From UBA7662 sp943369355 (GTDB taxonomy: Bacteria; Bacteroidota; Bacteroidia; UBA7662), in assembly GCA_943369355.1 (NCBI GenBank), contig CALRMX020000001.1, positions 124,001-188,000 on the forward strand: 64,000 nucleotides of DNA, written 5' to 3'. Positions 1 to 9,386 of the stretch are shown piece after piece (within the stretch, counting starts at the first letter, position 1; every line of letters starts with the position of its first letter). Below the pieces are notes generated by a model that saw only the letters and a list, made by a program, of their open reading frames with translations, was not told the DNA's origin and did not search any database. The translations under genes were made by a program, and so were the position numbers.

Positions 1-710
1 CTTGGTGGAGCAATAATTAAATTTCCATAGCCATGTTGTTTAACGTCGTATTCTGACAACTTCATTCTTTGCGGTAGATATAAACCACTTTTTTCTAGAG
101 CTGCATTCACATCTTCAACAACTGAATTCGTAAAAACAGTATGACCAAGACTAGAAAGCCCTTTGATTATGCGTTGCGCTTTCCCTAACGAATAAGCATG
201 TATTACCCCATTCTTGTTTTGGACTTGAAGTTCTTTCATCCAATTGCTAATCTCTGAAAACACCAATGTTTGAGGTTTCCAGTGATAAAGTGGTAGGCCA
301 AAAGTTGATTCTGTGATGAAAGTATGGCACTGAACAATCTCAAATCCTGCGCTCAGACCATCGTTTTCTCTTTTGTAGTCGCCACTTGCCACCCAAACCT
401 CCCCTTTATGTTCAACTCTCACTTGAGCAGAGCCTGGAATATGCCCAGCTGGGTGCAAACTCACCTTTACTGGCCCTATTTGAATAATCTCACCATATTC
501 GATACCTTGAAAAGAGATATTTTTGTTGATTCTCAGCTTTAAAATATCTCGATTTAGTTCATGTGCTAAATAATAAGAATTGCCAGGTCTAGCGTGATCA
601 GCATGTGCATGGGTTATCACTGCTTTTTCTACCGGCTTCCATGGGTCGATGTAGAAATTTCCAAGTTCGCAATAGATTCCCTTGGACGTAAACTGTAATA
701 AATCTTGCAT
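1..710 (-). CDS. Ligase-associated DNA exonuclease (MBL fold), 3' end beyond window
   Basis: A metallo-beta-lactamase-fold nuclease of the ligase-associated exonuclease type; the family is predicted to work in DNA repair beside an ATP-dependent ligase. I translated 236 codons from the ATG at 708-710. The metal-binding motif HAHADH lies at residues 34-39 and is followed by ARPG. A second metal site is visible as HPAGHIPGSAQV, and further conserved pieces are SGDYK and TESTFG. The C-terminus is cut by the left edge. The gene reads leftwards, so the partner ligase and helicase, if present, lie outside the window. The family call rests on motif recognition; biochemical function is inferred. Confidence 0.85.
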   Translation of the reverse strand, partial: MQDLLQFTSKGIYCELGNFYIDPWKPVEKAVITHAHADHARPGNSYYLAHELNRDILKLRINKNISFQGIEYGEIIQIGPVKVSLHPAGHIPGSAQVRVEHKGEVWVASGDYKRENDGLSAGFEIVQCHTFITESTFGLPLYHWKPQTLVFSEISNWMKELQVQNKNGVIHAYSLGKAQRIIKGLSSLGHTVFTNSVVEDVNAALEKSGLYLPQRMKLSEYDVKQHGYGNLIIAPP

Positions 711-758
711 TGAGCTAGATACGAGTAGTTGTTTGGTAAAGTAACTACATTTGTGACT

Positions 759-1421
759 ATGAGGTTTCGGCAAAAGCTTACTTACCTAATAATTGTCTGG
801 GCTACACTCGGCGTTGGTGTAGTTTTCGTCTGGGTTTTAAAAAAGAAAGCTCAGGAAACAACTGTTGTACTTTTGCCCTCTGTAGGCCCATTTGTGAAAG
901 GCGGTTGGATAAGCATTGATTCTGCCTTAGCTAAAGGGCATCTCGATGCTTTACTATATGAAGGAAATGCAGAAGGTGTATCGTATAATTTTTCGAATAC
1001 TTTAGAGCCTTCGAATCTTATGACATTCAGGGAGAAGTACGAATCGAAGTTATTCAATATCACGCCTGATTCTATCTATTATTTGTCGGTAAGTAAATCT
1101 TTAAAACGCCTAGAATTAGCAGAAATTGATAGTTTGTATTCAGAAGAACTTAATACACTAAGAAGAAAAGCGTTCTTCGACGCGTACTCGGAACAACTTA
1201 ATCGTATCGAAGCCTTCAATACAATGCGCGGAAAAAAAAGTCCTAATTTGTACAGAAAGCTATCCGAACGTTATGCTCAATTACTTGTACAGGGGTTATA
1301 CAAACATGAAAACTTAAAAAATACGAGAAGAGTCGTTATGGTTGTCGACATTATTAATTATCACAACGTCAAAATTCTTTTAAGTAATAACCCTTCAATA
1401 AAGCTTGAAGATGAGATATAG
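759..1421 (+). CDS. Membrane-anchored protein of unknown function
   Basis: I do not recognise a family. The 220-residue product has a short basic N-terminus (MRFRQK), one membrane segment at about residues 8-27, then KKK and a mostly soluble, charged domain that is probably periplasmic. An in-frame TTG at 729 would add ten residues, but the ATG at 759 puts the basic residues directly before the hydrophobic segment and is preferred. The 3' end overlaps the next gene (ATG at 1411) by 11 bases, so the two are probably co-expressed with the DUF481-like barrel and the large surface protein downstream. A role in envelope function is inferred only from topology and context. Confidence 0.65.
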   Translation: MRFRQKLTYLIIVWATLGVGVVFVWVLKKKAQETTVVLLPSVGPFVKGGWISIDSALAKGHLDALLYEGNAEGVSYNFSNTLEPSNLMTFREKYESKLFNITPDSIYYLSVSKSLKRLELAEIDSLYSEELNTLRRKAFFDAYSEQLNRIEAFNTMRGKKSPNLYRKLSERYAQLLVQGLYKHENLKNTRRVVMVVDIINYHNVKILLSNNPSIKLEDEI

Positions 1422-2211
1422 GTATTATCTCGTTTTAATTGCTTTAAACTTTTATCTGCCGACCTCTTCATTTTCTCAAGTGTTGAATGCAGAAGCATTT
1501 AAAAGTCAAGAGGCAAGAACAGATAGTTTTCAAGGCCAATTCACTTTTGGATTAACTGCAGATCAGCAAAGAAGCTTGATTTATTCGGTATTCAGCGATA
1601 TTGATATGAGCTTTAAAATTCATGCTAAGTCACTGCTTACAGCTGGTAGATTTAGAGTTACTGGAACTTCAGATCAAATGCTTTTAAATGGGGGATTCGT
1701 TCACTTAAGGCTTCGGGACAATTCCGGAAAAAATTTGTTGCTGGAAGAATATATTCAATATCAATGGGATGGGGTAAGGGGAATGAAGAACAGGTTCATA
1801 GCTGGAGCTAACATTCGTCAGAAATTATTGAATTCCTCAAAGAGTCAGTTATTTCTTGGATTTGGACTTTTTTACGAATTCGAAGAATGGGGGATGAGTG
1901 CGGTCCCTCAGGAATTAGTACCAACAGGAGTTTCTTCAATTAGCGTAAATCTTGCGAAATTCAACATTTATTCACGGTTTAGCAGACAACTTGGACACAA
2001 CACTCGCTTTAGTGGAGTATTTTATTATCAAGCTCTACCTGAAACCTTTTTTGAACATTTCAGGTTTGCAGGCACATTTCAACTCCTTTTCAAAGTTGGG
2101 AGAAACTTAGATTTTACCGTAAACTACGATGGAATTTACGATACTAAACCTTTGGTTCCAATAAGAAACCTTTATTACAATATTTCGAACCAATTCGTGT
2201 GGAAATTTTAA
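1411..2211 (+). CDS. DUF481-like outer-membrane beta-barrel protein
   Basis: Exported 266-residue protein with a signal peptide (residues 1-20, cleavage after SSFS) and a body of alternating polar/hydrophobic beta strands ending in an aromatic residue (VWKF), as in outer-membrane barrels. Segments such as FLGFGLFYEFEEWG and the repeated FxGxFxY pattern resemble DUF481 (YdiY-like) proteins, whose function is not settled. The ATG at 1411 lies inside the end of the upstream gene; an in-frame TTG at 1405 is less likely. Part of a run with the genes on either side. The barrel assignment is good, the exact family moderate. Confidence 0.6.
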   Translation: MRYRYYLVLIALNFYLPTSSFSQVLNAEAFKSQEARTDSFQGQFTFGLTADQQRSLIYSVFSDIDMSFKIHAKSLLTAGRFRVTGTSDQMLLNGGFVHLRLRDNSGKNLLLEEYIQYQWDGVRGMKNRFIAGANIRQKLLNSSKSQLFLGFGLFYEFEEWGMSAVPQELVPTGVSSISVNLAKFNIYSRFSRQLGHNTRFSGVFYYQALPETFFEHFRFAGTFQLLFKVGRNLDFTVNYDGIYDTKPLVPIRNLYYNISNQFVWKF

Positions 2212-2245
2212 CCTCATTTTAGTGTTTCCAGTGCTAAATTAGAGC

Positions 2246-5200
2246 GTGGTTAGTTTTGTTAAAGTTGTTCTGATCTTTTTGGCTTTTATGTTTTCGAGCC
2301 TTGAAGCATTGGCGCATTCTAATAGTCATTATCTCGTCCCTAACAGAGGTCAATGGCCTGAAGAAGCCATTGCGAGAGCTCAAATAGAAGGGGCAGACCT
2401 ATTTATCACGAAGTTTGGATTTAGAATTAGGTTGTGGGATCAAAAAAAAATAAACGAAACTCACGAAAGCAGAAATTTTGAGAACCCACTGTCTTCGTTT
2501 GCTTTCGATTTAACATTTATAGATGGAGATTTTTCACGCCCAGTTTTTTCTGATTTTGGCCACTTCCCAATTAACTTCTTAATTGGGAACGAAGCATCCA
2601 GGTGGGCCACCAACATCCTTCCGGCTAAACAAGTCGTATTTAAATCAGTATATCAGGGTATAGATCTAAAGATTTACTTTGAGGGTGAGGCTTTTAAATA
2701 TGAGTTTATTGTTCACCCTAAAGCCAATTCAAAACTCATTAGATGGAAAGTCTCAAAGGGAGTGTCCACAAAACTGTCTGGAAATAACCTCCTATACAAA
2801 ACCCCTTTAGGAACTTTCTCAGATATCGACTTGGATGTATTTACAAAATCTGAAGGCAAGCAATTCAAGGTAGGAGCGTCATACAACAAATTTAAAGATC
2901 AATTTTCATTCACTCTTGATAGCTATAATATTGATGATACGCTTGTTATTGATCCAGTATTGATTTTTGGCACATTTTCCGGTTCTACATCCGATAATTG
3001 GGGATTTACTGCAACAAGTGACGATTTGGGTAATGGTTATTTGGGTGGAATCGTGCGCAATTCCGGTTATCCAGTTACCATAGGAGCCATAGACACCTCA
3101 TTTAATGGGGGAGATTGGGATATTTCATTGTCTAAGTTTAGTGAAGATGGTAGCCAATTATTGTACTCAACTTATCTGGGTGGTAACTTGGCCGAATATC
3201 CCATGAGCTTGGTGGTTAATTCTTTTGGAGAGTTGTTCATCCTCGCTAAAACGTTATCACTTGATTTCCCGGTGTCAGCAAGCGCATATGACCAAACTCA
3301 CAATGGACTCTTCGATTTAGTAGTTACTAGATTAAATCCGTCAGGAAGTACTATAGTCGCATCCACGTTCATCGGTGGATCTGCTAATGATGGTCATAAT
3401 AGGCTTTTAGCCAATAACCGCTATTTACCAGACACTACTTCTTTAGAGTACAATTATGGGGACGATAGCAGAGGTGATATTTTAATTGATTCACTTGGCT
3501 TTGTATTCATAGCAAGTAATACTTATTCTTCAGATTTTCCAACCTCCGGTACTGCTCAATCAACTCATTCAGGTCAGTCTGATGCTGTTGTTCTTAAATT
3601 GAACGCCAATTTAAGTTCTTTAATATGGTCTTCGCTTTTAGGAGGAGGAGCGCATGATGCAGCCTACAGTCTGACATTTAGATCCAATTCTAATGTTCTC
3701 TATATTGCTGGAGGCACTCGAAGTCAAAACTTCCTTTCCAGTTCAAATGTTAATACTGGTTTCGATTTAACCCATAATGGTAACACTGATGGCTTCGTAG
3801 TTGGATTAAATTTGAGCAATGGTCAATTGTTGTATCGTTCGTTTATAGGTACAACTTCCTATGATCAAGCTTATCTCATTTATGCCGACAATTTTGATGG
3901 AATCTATGTTACTGGCCAAAGCAGAGGCTCAATCCCCGTTTTTCCAGCAACAGTATACCGGAATACAGGGGGTAAGATATTCGTGCAGAAGTATAATTCA
4001 AGATTAGATACTTTGCAATTATCAACAGTTTTTGGGCCTTCTACTACTAGTCCTTCATTAGTTCCTACGGCCATGCTAGTTGACCTTTGCAACCGCATTT
4101 ATGTGGCAGGGTGGGGCGGTAGTGCTAACAGTATTTCAGGTCCTCTAGGTAATTGGCCAATAACAAATGATGCTTTTCGTCAGAATACGGATGGTTCTGA
4201 TTTTTATTTTATGGTATTAGAATCAGACCTTAGATCTTTAATTTACAGTACTTTTTTTGGCGGTAGTGCAGCAGAACATGTCGACGGTGGCACGAGTCGT
4301 TTTAATAGAAACGGAGTGATTTATCAGGCGGTTTGTGCTGGTTGCGGTGGTTCTAGTAGCTTTCCGGTAACTGCAAACGCTTGGTCTTCAACAAACAATT
4401 CGCCGAATTGTAATGCTGCACTTTTTAAGTTTGATCTTGAAACTTCAGTTCCAGTTGCCCAGTTTTCTACCCAATATCCAGATACTCCAGTATGCGCTCT
4501 AATCCCTGTTCAATTTAGGTCAACGGGAACAATCGCAGCTGATTATTTTTGGGATTTCGGATTACCTGGTGCAACATCTAGAATGCAAAATCCTAGTTTC
4601 ACTTACACGATTCCAGGTTTGTACACCATTACCTTAATAGTGACAAATTGTGCTGGCAGTGATACAATCGTCGGTAGGGTGGAAGTGCTAAGTCCAGCTA
4701 CAATTTCGAGCCCAAGGAATCAAAAGGTATGTGTAAACGATACTTTACAATTGTCTCTATTGGGGGGATTTGGTTATCGTTGGATTCCCGATGCCATTCT
4801 TTTAGATACTATTGGTAATTCACCAAGAGTAAAAGGAATAACTTCTAGATGGTTATATGTTTATATATCCAATGCTGCTGGATGTGAATCTCTTGATAGC
4901 GTTTTTATTCAGGTTATTGGTCTTCGCAATGTTGTAGCTGACACCATAAGCTTCTGCTTGGGTAAAAGCACTACAATTCAGCCTCGTATCAGTAATGAGG
5001 TGACTTCATGGTTCTGGGTTGCTCATCCTTTAATTACAAATCCTCTTTTACTTAATCAGACAATATTTACTTTAAGTACGACCAAACTGTATTTAGTGAC
5101 AAATGATACCAATGGGTGCAGTAATTTAGACAGCACAGTGATAAATCCTATCGTCACTGTTCGGATTTCAGCCGGGCCCGATAAATTAGTTTGTTTAGAT

Positions 5201-5890
5201 GAGCAGGTAATTTTAACAGCGGCTGGTGCATCAAGGTATTTATGGAGTAATGGGGATACTACAAATAGCATTACTGTGCCGTTTGCTAATGCCGCTACCT
5301 ATTGGGTGACTGGCTTTGAAGATAGCTGTCAAAGTTTACCCGATACAGTACGGGTTATTCAAAACATTATAGAAGCTAGTTTTAAAGTTGAACCAGATAC
5401 TGCTTATGCTCCATCTTCGGTTCAGTTTATCAATTTGAGCACTGGAGAAGGAATTAATACATTTAGATGGAATTTTGGGGATGGAGGTACGAGCACACTG
5501 AATAATCCCTCCTACATTTATAGAAATCCCGGAAGGTATTCGGTTACACTAGAAACTATAAATTCTATATCGGGTTGTTCTGATTCAATGATTTACAATT
5601 ATGTATTTGTAGATAGTATTTTGTTCTTATTACCGAATACCTTTTCTCCTAATAACGATGGTTTGAATGACTACTTCTTTGGTGTGCAGAGAAATTTTGA
5701 AAGCTTTAGAATAATCATATACAACCGATGGGGTGAATTAATTTTTGAGAGTAACGATCCCGCTTTTACATGGGATGGTAAGTTGAAGGGAAAATATTTA
5801 TCTAGTGGGATTTATCCATATGTTGTGACGGCGGTTGGTAAAAACCGGAAACCCTATCAGTTTGCAGGTGAGGTGAAGTTAATTAGATGA
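2246..5890 (+). CDS. Large secreted surface protein: SBBP repeats, PKD domains, T9SS type B C-terminus
   Basis: A 1214-residue exported protein. A GTG at 2246 gives a clean signal peptide ending near residue 23 (LEALAH); no ATG fits as well. Residues about 24-240 form the N-terminal domain common in such proteins (HYLVPNRGQWPEE...). Residues about 240-735 contain repeated beta-propeller (SBBP) units with the recurrent pattern YSTYLGG / ASTFIGG / WSSLLGG. PKD-type domains lie at about 735-815 and 1041-1123 (core FWDFG, RWNFGDGG), with Cys-rich linker domains between them. The last 86 residues (LPNTFSPNNDGLND to EVKLIR) are the gliding-motility-associated CHU_C domain, a T9SS type B export signal. 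Likely a cell-surface or adhesive protein; ligand unknown. Confidence 0.9.
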   Translation: MVSFVKVVLIFLAFMFSSLEALAHSNSHYLVPNRGQWPEEAIARAQIEGADLFITKFGFRIRLWDQKKINETHESRNFENPLSSFAFDLTFIDGDFSRPVFSDFGHFPINFLIGNEASRWATNILPAKQVVFKSVYQGIDLKIYFEGEAFKYEFIVHPKANSKLIRWKVSKGVSTKLSGNNLLYKTPLGTFSDIDLDVFTKSEGKQFKVGASYNKFKDQFSFTLDSYNIDDTLVIDPVLIFGTFSGSTSDNWGFTATSDDLGNGYLGGIVRNSGYPVTIGAIDTSFNGGDWDISLSKFSEDGSQLLYSTYLGGNLAEYPMSLVVNSFGELFILAKTLSLDFPVSASAYDQTHNGLFDLVVTRLNPSGSTIVASTFIGGSANDGHNRLLANNRYLPDTTSLEYNYGDDSRGDILIDSLGFVFIASNTYSSDFPTSGTAQSTHSGQSDAVVLKLNANLSSLIWSSLLGGGAHDAAYSLTFRSNSNVLYIAGGTRSQNFLSSSNVNTGFDLTHNGNTDGFVVGLNLSNGQLLYRSFIGTTSYDQAYLIYADNFDGIYVTGQSRGSIPVFPATVYRNTGGKIFVQKYNSRLDTLQLSTVFGPSTTSPSLVPTAMLVDLCNRIYVAGWGGSANSISGPLGNWPITNDAFRQNTDGSDFYFMVLESDLRSLIYSTFFGGSAAEHVDGGTSRFNRNGVIYQAVCAGCGGSSSFPVTANAWSSTNNSPNCNAALFKFDLETSVPVAQFSTQYPDTPVCALIPVQFRSTGTIAADYFWDFGLPGATSRMQNPSFTYTIPGLYTITLIVTNCAGSDTIVGRVEVLSPATISSPRNQKVCVNDTLQLSLLGGFGYRWIPDAILLDTIGNSPRVKGITSRWLYVYISNAAGCESLDSVFIQVIGLRNVVADTISFCLGKSTTIQPRISNEVTSWFWVAHPLITNPLLLNQTIFTLSTTKLYLVTNDTNGCSNLDSTVINPIVTVRISAGPDKLVCLDEQVILTAAGASRYLWSNGDTTNSITVPFANAATYWVTGFEDSCQSLPDTVRVIQNIIEASFKVEPDTAYAPSSVQFINLSTGEGINTFRWNFGDGGTSTLNNPSYIYRNPGRYSVTLETINSISGCSDSMIYNYVFVDSILFLLPNTFSPNNDGLNDYFFGVQRNFESFRIIIYNRWGELIFESNDPAFTWDGKLKGKYLSSGIYPYVVTAVGKNRKPYQFAGEVKLIR

Positions 5891-5967
5891 TAAATCCTCA
5901 TTATCAGTATTTTATATTTTGCCGAATAATTTGGAGCATATTAAATTAAAAAAAGCCCGTCAGCTCT

Positions 5968-5997
5968 TTGGATTTGTGGTTTATCCCCATATCTTTG
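5968..5997 (+). promoter_or_regulatory. Bacteroidota-type promoter of tRNA-Lys
   Basis: TTG at 5968-5970 and TATCTTTG at 5990-5997 are separated by 19 bases, matching the Bacteroidota primary sigma consensus (-33 TTG, -7 TAnnTTTG). The predicted start lies about 20 bases before the mature tRNA. The leader contains a short inverted repeat (CCTTTT/AAAAGG). Confidence 0.7.
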
Positions 5998-6022
5998 CAC
6001 AACCTTTTCAAAAGGGGTAAAG

Positions 6023-6095
6023 GATTCCGTAGCTCAGCTGGTAGAGCATAACACTTTTAATGTTAGGGTCCTGGGTTCGAGCCCCAGCGGGATCA
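6023..6095 (+). tRNA. tRNA-Lys (anticodon TTT)
   Basis: A 73-base cloverleaf: acceptor GATTCCG pairs with CGGGATC (one G-T pair), D stem GCTC/GAGC, anticodon stem TAACA/TGTTA with loop CTTTTAA (anticodon TTT at 6056-6058), and T arm CTGGG TTCGAGC CCCAG. The discriminator base is A at 6095; CCA is not encoded. Its last three bases are the complement of the stop codon of the kinase gene on the other strand. Confidence 0.97.
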
Positions 6096-8051
6096 CAAGG
6101 CGCGAGTAATCGCGCCTTTTTCGTTAGAAAATTGTTCGATGTAAGGATCGAAGTCATCAGGTTTACTTGGCCTCCCGTGAACAGGCATATCGAGTTCTAT
6201 TCTTGTGCCTTTTCCTGGAGATGAATTCAATCGAAATGATGCACCCTCATATGCGCTTATTCTAGATTGAAAGTTATGTAAGCCAATACCACTTTTTGTT
6301 TTTGCTGGATCAAAGCCCCGACCATTGTCTTCTATTCTGAGTTGAATGGTTTCATGAATCAAACAAATGTGCATCCATACCGTAGATGCGAAAGCATGTT
6401 TATGTATGTTCTGCAGACTTTCTTGCGATATTCGATACATGGTCATGGCTACATCTGGTGCCAATATATGTTCGTCAACATCATAAGTCAAAGAAAAGTA
6501 AGTTGTAGGAGATAACAGGCGGTATGTAGATACGAGCTTCTCCAATTCTAGTTGTAAAGAAGACTCTTTGAAACTTGGGGGCAATAATTGGTGTGATATA
6601 TTTCTTACATCATGAATGCTTTGGTCTAAAGCACTTAAGGCTTTTTCATAGAAATTGAGTTGAGATAGGTCGAAGGTATTACGTAATTGATTTGGCGAAG
6701 GAAGCAGAAATCGGGCTCCTACCAACGTACCTGCTACATGGTCATGTAAATCACGGGCGATCCTTTCTCTTTCTTTTTCTTGACCATGAAAGAACTCTTT
6801 CAAGCGTGCGGTTTTTTCTTTTGCCACTTCCGCTTGAAGTAAAAGTCGTTCGTCGCTAAGTAGTTTGAACTGATAAGCTAGAATGGCAGTGAAAATTAGA
6901 ATTTCTAAGGCACTGCCGTACCAAGGGGCATAATAGAGAAGGTGATGGTAGTGAATAACTTCTAAATCGACTAGTATAAGACAAATAGCACCGACTAGCG
7001 AAAAGCTGAAAGCTATTAGAAATGAATTGCTCGTCAATTTAGAATTTCCTCTCACACTGTAGGCTGCTATAAGCAAAGCAACATAAGTGAATAGAATAAC
7101 CATGGAAACCCACGGGAAGAGACTATTAAAGTTTTCCCTTAAATATTCCATCAAGAAAAAACTTAAAAAGATAAACGAACCAATTATCCCGGTTGAAATA
7201 TTAAAAAGGCCATGAAGAATTGGCAAATTTTTTCGCGTACTTAAAAAGTGCTGGGCAAACCTAATGATAAAAAAACTTGATAAAAGAGCTAAATAGGAGC
7301 GTAGTATGTCATTATAACCTGGATAATCTGGAATCATGTATTGAAAACCATATCCAAAAGTAGAAATCGAGTAGCCCAACATGGATATAAGAAAGAACCC
7401 ATACCATAGGTAAATAGATCTTCTTAACATGATGACAGAAAAAAATGCCAAAGAGATATTCACTAAGATAAATCCGAAGTAAATACCTATTATTAAATTA
7501 ATTCCTTCTTGATATTGATGGTAAGCATTTTGAGTACGAATACTGATAGGCACCATTACATTTCCAGAAGCTTCATTGTAGGATCTTGTATAGAGATAGT
7601 CAACTTCCCCAGGTTTTATTCTTAGTTCATATACTGGCAATCTGCCGCGAATGGGCCAGTTTTTGTGAGGAATATGGTCACCAGCTTTAGCTACAAGATG
7701 TATTTGATTGCCTGAACGAATGTAAAATTCTACTACATCTAAATTCGGATTATCGATTGAAATCAATAAATTTTGAGTTCGAGTTCCCGTATTTTTAATT
7801 AATACTCGGTGCCAATAAGCGGCTTTTACATAGCCTAAAACAACTTTATTTGATAATAGATCACCCGCGCGTACATCAAATATTTGAAGTAGGAAATTGG
7901 GGTTAAGCTGAAACGAGCCATCCGTGAACATTGGCAGTGAAATCGGACTGACAAGTTCATCAAAATCATCTCCTACGTACAAGGTATCGTTTGCACCAAA
8001 TGAATTATTTGATAAACAAAAAAAAAGTAGTAGAAGTGTGAGAAGTCTCAA
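6093..8051 (-). CDS. Sensor histidine kinase with 7TMR-DISM sensor
   Basis: A 652-residue membrane kinase. It has a signal peptide (about 1-19), an extracytoplasmic beta-sandwich domain (about 20-180, 7TMR-DISMED2-like), roughly seven membrane helices (about 185-395), a coiled stretch, then a HisKA_3 dimerisation domain with RDLHDH (phospho-acceptor His436) and an ATPase domain with the N box near SQESLQNIHKHA and the G box DNGRGFD...SGIGLHNF. The start is a TTG at 8051 overlapping the TGA of the response regulator (TTGA), which implies translational coupling; the next Met (residue 41) would lose the signal peptide. The last seven codons overlap the opposing tRNA terminator. The sensed ligand is unknown; 7TMR-DISM sensors often bind carbohydrates or small molecules. 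Confidence 0.9.
   Translation of the reverse strand: MRLLTLLLLFFCLSNNSFGANDTLYVGDDFDELVSPISLPMFTDGSFQLNPNFLLQIFDVRAGDLLSNKVVLGYVKAAYWHRVLIKNTGTRTQNLLISIDNPNLDVVEFYIRSGNQIHLVAKAGDHIPHKNWPIRGRLPVYELRIKPGEVDYLYTRSYNEASGNVMVPISIRTQNAYHQYQEGINLIIGIYFGFILVNISLAFFSVIMLRRSIYLWYGFFLISMLGYSISTFGYGFQYMIPDYPGYNDILRSYLALLSSFFIIRFAQHFLSTRKNLPILHGLFNISTGIIGSFIFLSFFLMEYLRENFNSLFPWVSMVILFTYVALLIAAYSVRGNSKLTSNSFLIAFSFSLVGAICLILVDLEVIHYHHLLYYAPWYGSALEILIFTAILAYQFKLLSDERLLLQAEVAKEKTARLKEFFHGQEKERERIARDLHDHVAGTLVGARFLLPSPNQLRNTFDLSQLNFYEKALSALDQSIHDVRNISHQLLPPSFKESSLQLELEKLVSTYRLLSPTTYFSLTYDVDEHILAPDVAMTMYRISQESLQNIHKHAFASTVWMHICLIHETIQLRIEDNGRGFDPAKTKSGIGLHNFQSRISAYEGASFRLNSSPGKGTRIELDMPVHGRPSKPDDFDPYIEQFSNEKGAITRAL
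6097..6121 (+). terminator. Rho-independent terminator of tRNA-Lys
   Basis: Perfect 8-bp stem AAGGCGCG/CGCGCCTT with a 6-base loop and a T run to 6121, two bases after the tRNA. The whole element lies inside the last codons of the convergent histidine kinase gene. Confidence 0.85.
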
Positions 8052-8668
8052 ACCATGTTGTTTTTTAAGGCAAAAGCAACCAATCCTGCTGTACTATGAA
8101 TCTTTAGCTTTTGCATTATGTTTTTTCGATGCGTTAGCACGGTATCTTCACTTATAAATAACTCTTCTGCTATTCTTTTACTGCTTTTATCGTGAGCAAT
8201 GTGCTTTAAAATTTCACTTTCTCTTTTAGTTAAAACAGCATTTAATGTGTCTTGATCTTGTTGAAAGAATGCAGTTTCTTCTGGAAAATAACTTCCGCCG
8301 TCCAATATGGTTAACATGGCAAGTTCTAATTTGCTACCATCACCATTTTTGACAAAAAAGCCATCCGCTTTCGATGCCATAACTTTTTTAAAAACAAACG
8401 GACTATCGAACATTGTCATTACCAAAATTTTCGTTTCCGGTGCATTGATTTTAAGCCAGAAGATTAGGTCATGTCCACTAAATTCAGGCATTTGTAAGTC
8501 GGTAACGACCAGATTGTAGCTATTGCCAGCTAAAATGTCTTGCATTAGTAACGGGCCGCTAGTATAAGGCTTTACTACCTCAACAAAATTAAATTGACTA
8601 ATAAGCCATCTTAATCCATCTAAAAGGATGGTATGGTCGTCAACAACTGCGATTCGATATTTCTTCAT
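8048..8668 (-). CDS. NarL/FixJ-family response regulator
   Basis: A 206-residue transcription factor. The receiver domain has the acidic pair Asp10-Asp11, phospho-acceptor Asp57 (VVTDLQMP) and a conserved Lys in FFVKNGDG. The C-terminal LuxR-type helix-turn-helix is clear (LTKRESEILKHIA ... ISEDTVLTHRKNIMQKL). The ATG at 8668 gives the canonical MKKYRIAVVDDH start; an in-frame upstream ATG at 8731 would add 21 residues with no family match. It is first in a two-gene operon with the 7TMR-DISM kinase, the expected phosphate donor. Target genes are not visible from the sequence. Confidence 0.92.
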   Translation of the reverse strand: MKKYRIAVVDDHTILLDGLRWLISQFNFVEVVKPYTSGPLLMQDILAGNSYNLVVTDLQMPEFSGHDLIFWLKINAPETKILVMTMFDSPFVFKKVMASKADGFFVKNGDGSKLELAMLTILDGGSYFPEETAFFQQDQDTLNAVLTKRESEILKHIAHDKSSKRIAEELFISEDTVLTHRKNIMQKLKIHSTAGLVAFALKNNMV

Positions 8669-8828
8669 TTTTCCGAATATGAACATACGCAATAAGACAC
8701 TGAATTGGAAATTTGATCCAAAAATTCTCAATCACGTCCACAAGTTTTATTTTACCGGTAATTCGTGGTCAAAACAAAGTGAACTTTTTATTTACTTGTG
8801 AGGCATTTAATACACCAATCATATCATA

Positions 8829-9386
8829 ATGCTATCTCTAGTCCAAAGATACTGGTGGTCACTAGCTTTAAGGGGCCTTTTTTTATTGGTTTTCGGCTTA
8901 ATTGCAGTAACGGCACCTAACATGACGTCTGAGACTTTAGTACTCTACCTCGGCTTTTTTATGGCTTCTGTAGGTGCTGTTTTTATATTTGTCGGGCTCA
9001 TGGTTCGTAAATCGCTGAGTAACTTGTTTGCGTTTTTATTTTTCGCATTAATTGATCTGTCAGTTGCCTATTGGTGCATTTTTAAGACAAGTCAATCAGT
9101 AGTTTATTTCGTCAGTCTAATTGCTATTTGGGCACTATTCATGGGACTTGTACTTTTCTGGATTGGATTATCCCAAAAAGGCACCACCCGCTTTTTATTG
9201 TTCATTAATGGAGGTTTGAGCATTGGCTTCGGTGTACTTATTTATACTAACCCGTTAAATATGACAAGTATCAACTTCATGTTAGGTTTTTACACGATTC
9301 TTTTGAGTCTTTTTTTACTTTATGTTAGTTTTAGACTTCGACAAAAGTTTCAGAAGAACCAGTTAGAACAAGTATTAAGCAAATAG
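8829..9386 (+). CDS. HdeD/DUF308-family membrane protein
   Basis: A 185-residue integral membrane protein with about six hydrophobic helices in three pairs, the pattern of the DUF308/HdeD family. The N-terminus (RYWWSLALRGLFLLVFGLIA) fits that family well. E. coli HdeD is linked to acid resistance at high cell density, but most relatives are uncharacterised, so no function is claimed. It is divergent from the two-component operon and convergent with the trmN6-like gene, overlapping it by 12 bases at the 3' ends. Confidence 0.85.
   Translation: MLSLVQRYWWSLALRGLFLLVFGLIAVTAPNMTSETLVLYLGFFMASVGAVFIFVGLMVRKSLSNLFAFLFFALIDLSVAYWCIFKTSQSVVYFVSLIAIWALFMGLVLFWIGLSQKGTTRFLLFINGGLSIGFGVLIYTNPLNMTSINFMLGFYTILLSLFLLYVSFRLRQKFQKNQLEQVLSK

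Noticed and set aside
324..542. Plus-strand open frame inside the exonuclease gene
   Set aside because: The minus strand encodes the clear MBL exonuclease with its metal motif here; the plus frame has no family features.
2246..5890. Repeats in the surface protein as a tandem DNA repeat or CRISPR
   Set aside because: The periodicity is at protein level (SBBP and PKD units) with diverged DNA; there are no identical direct repeats with regular spacers.
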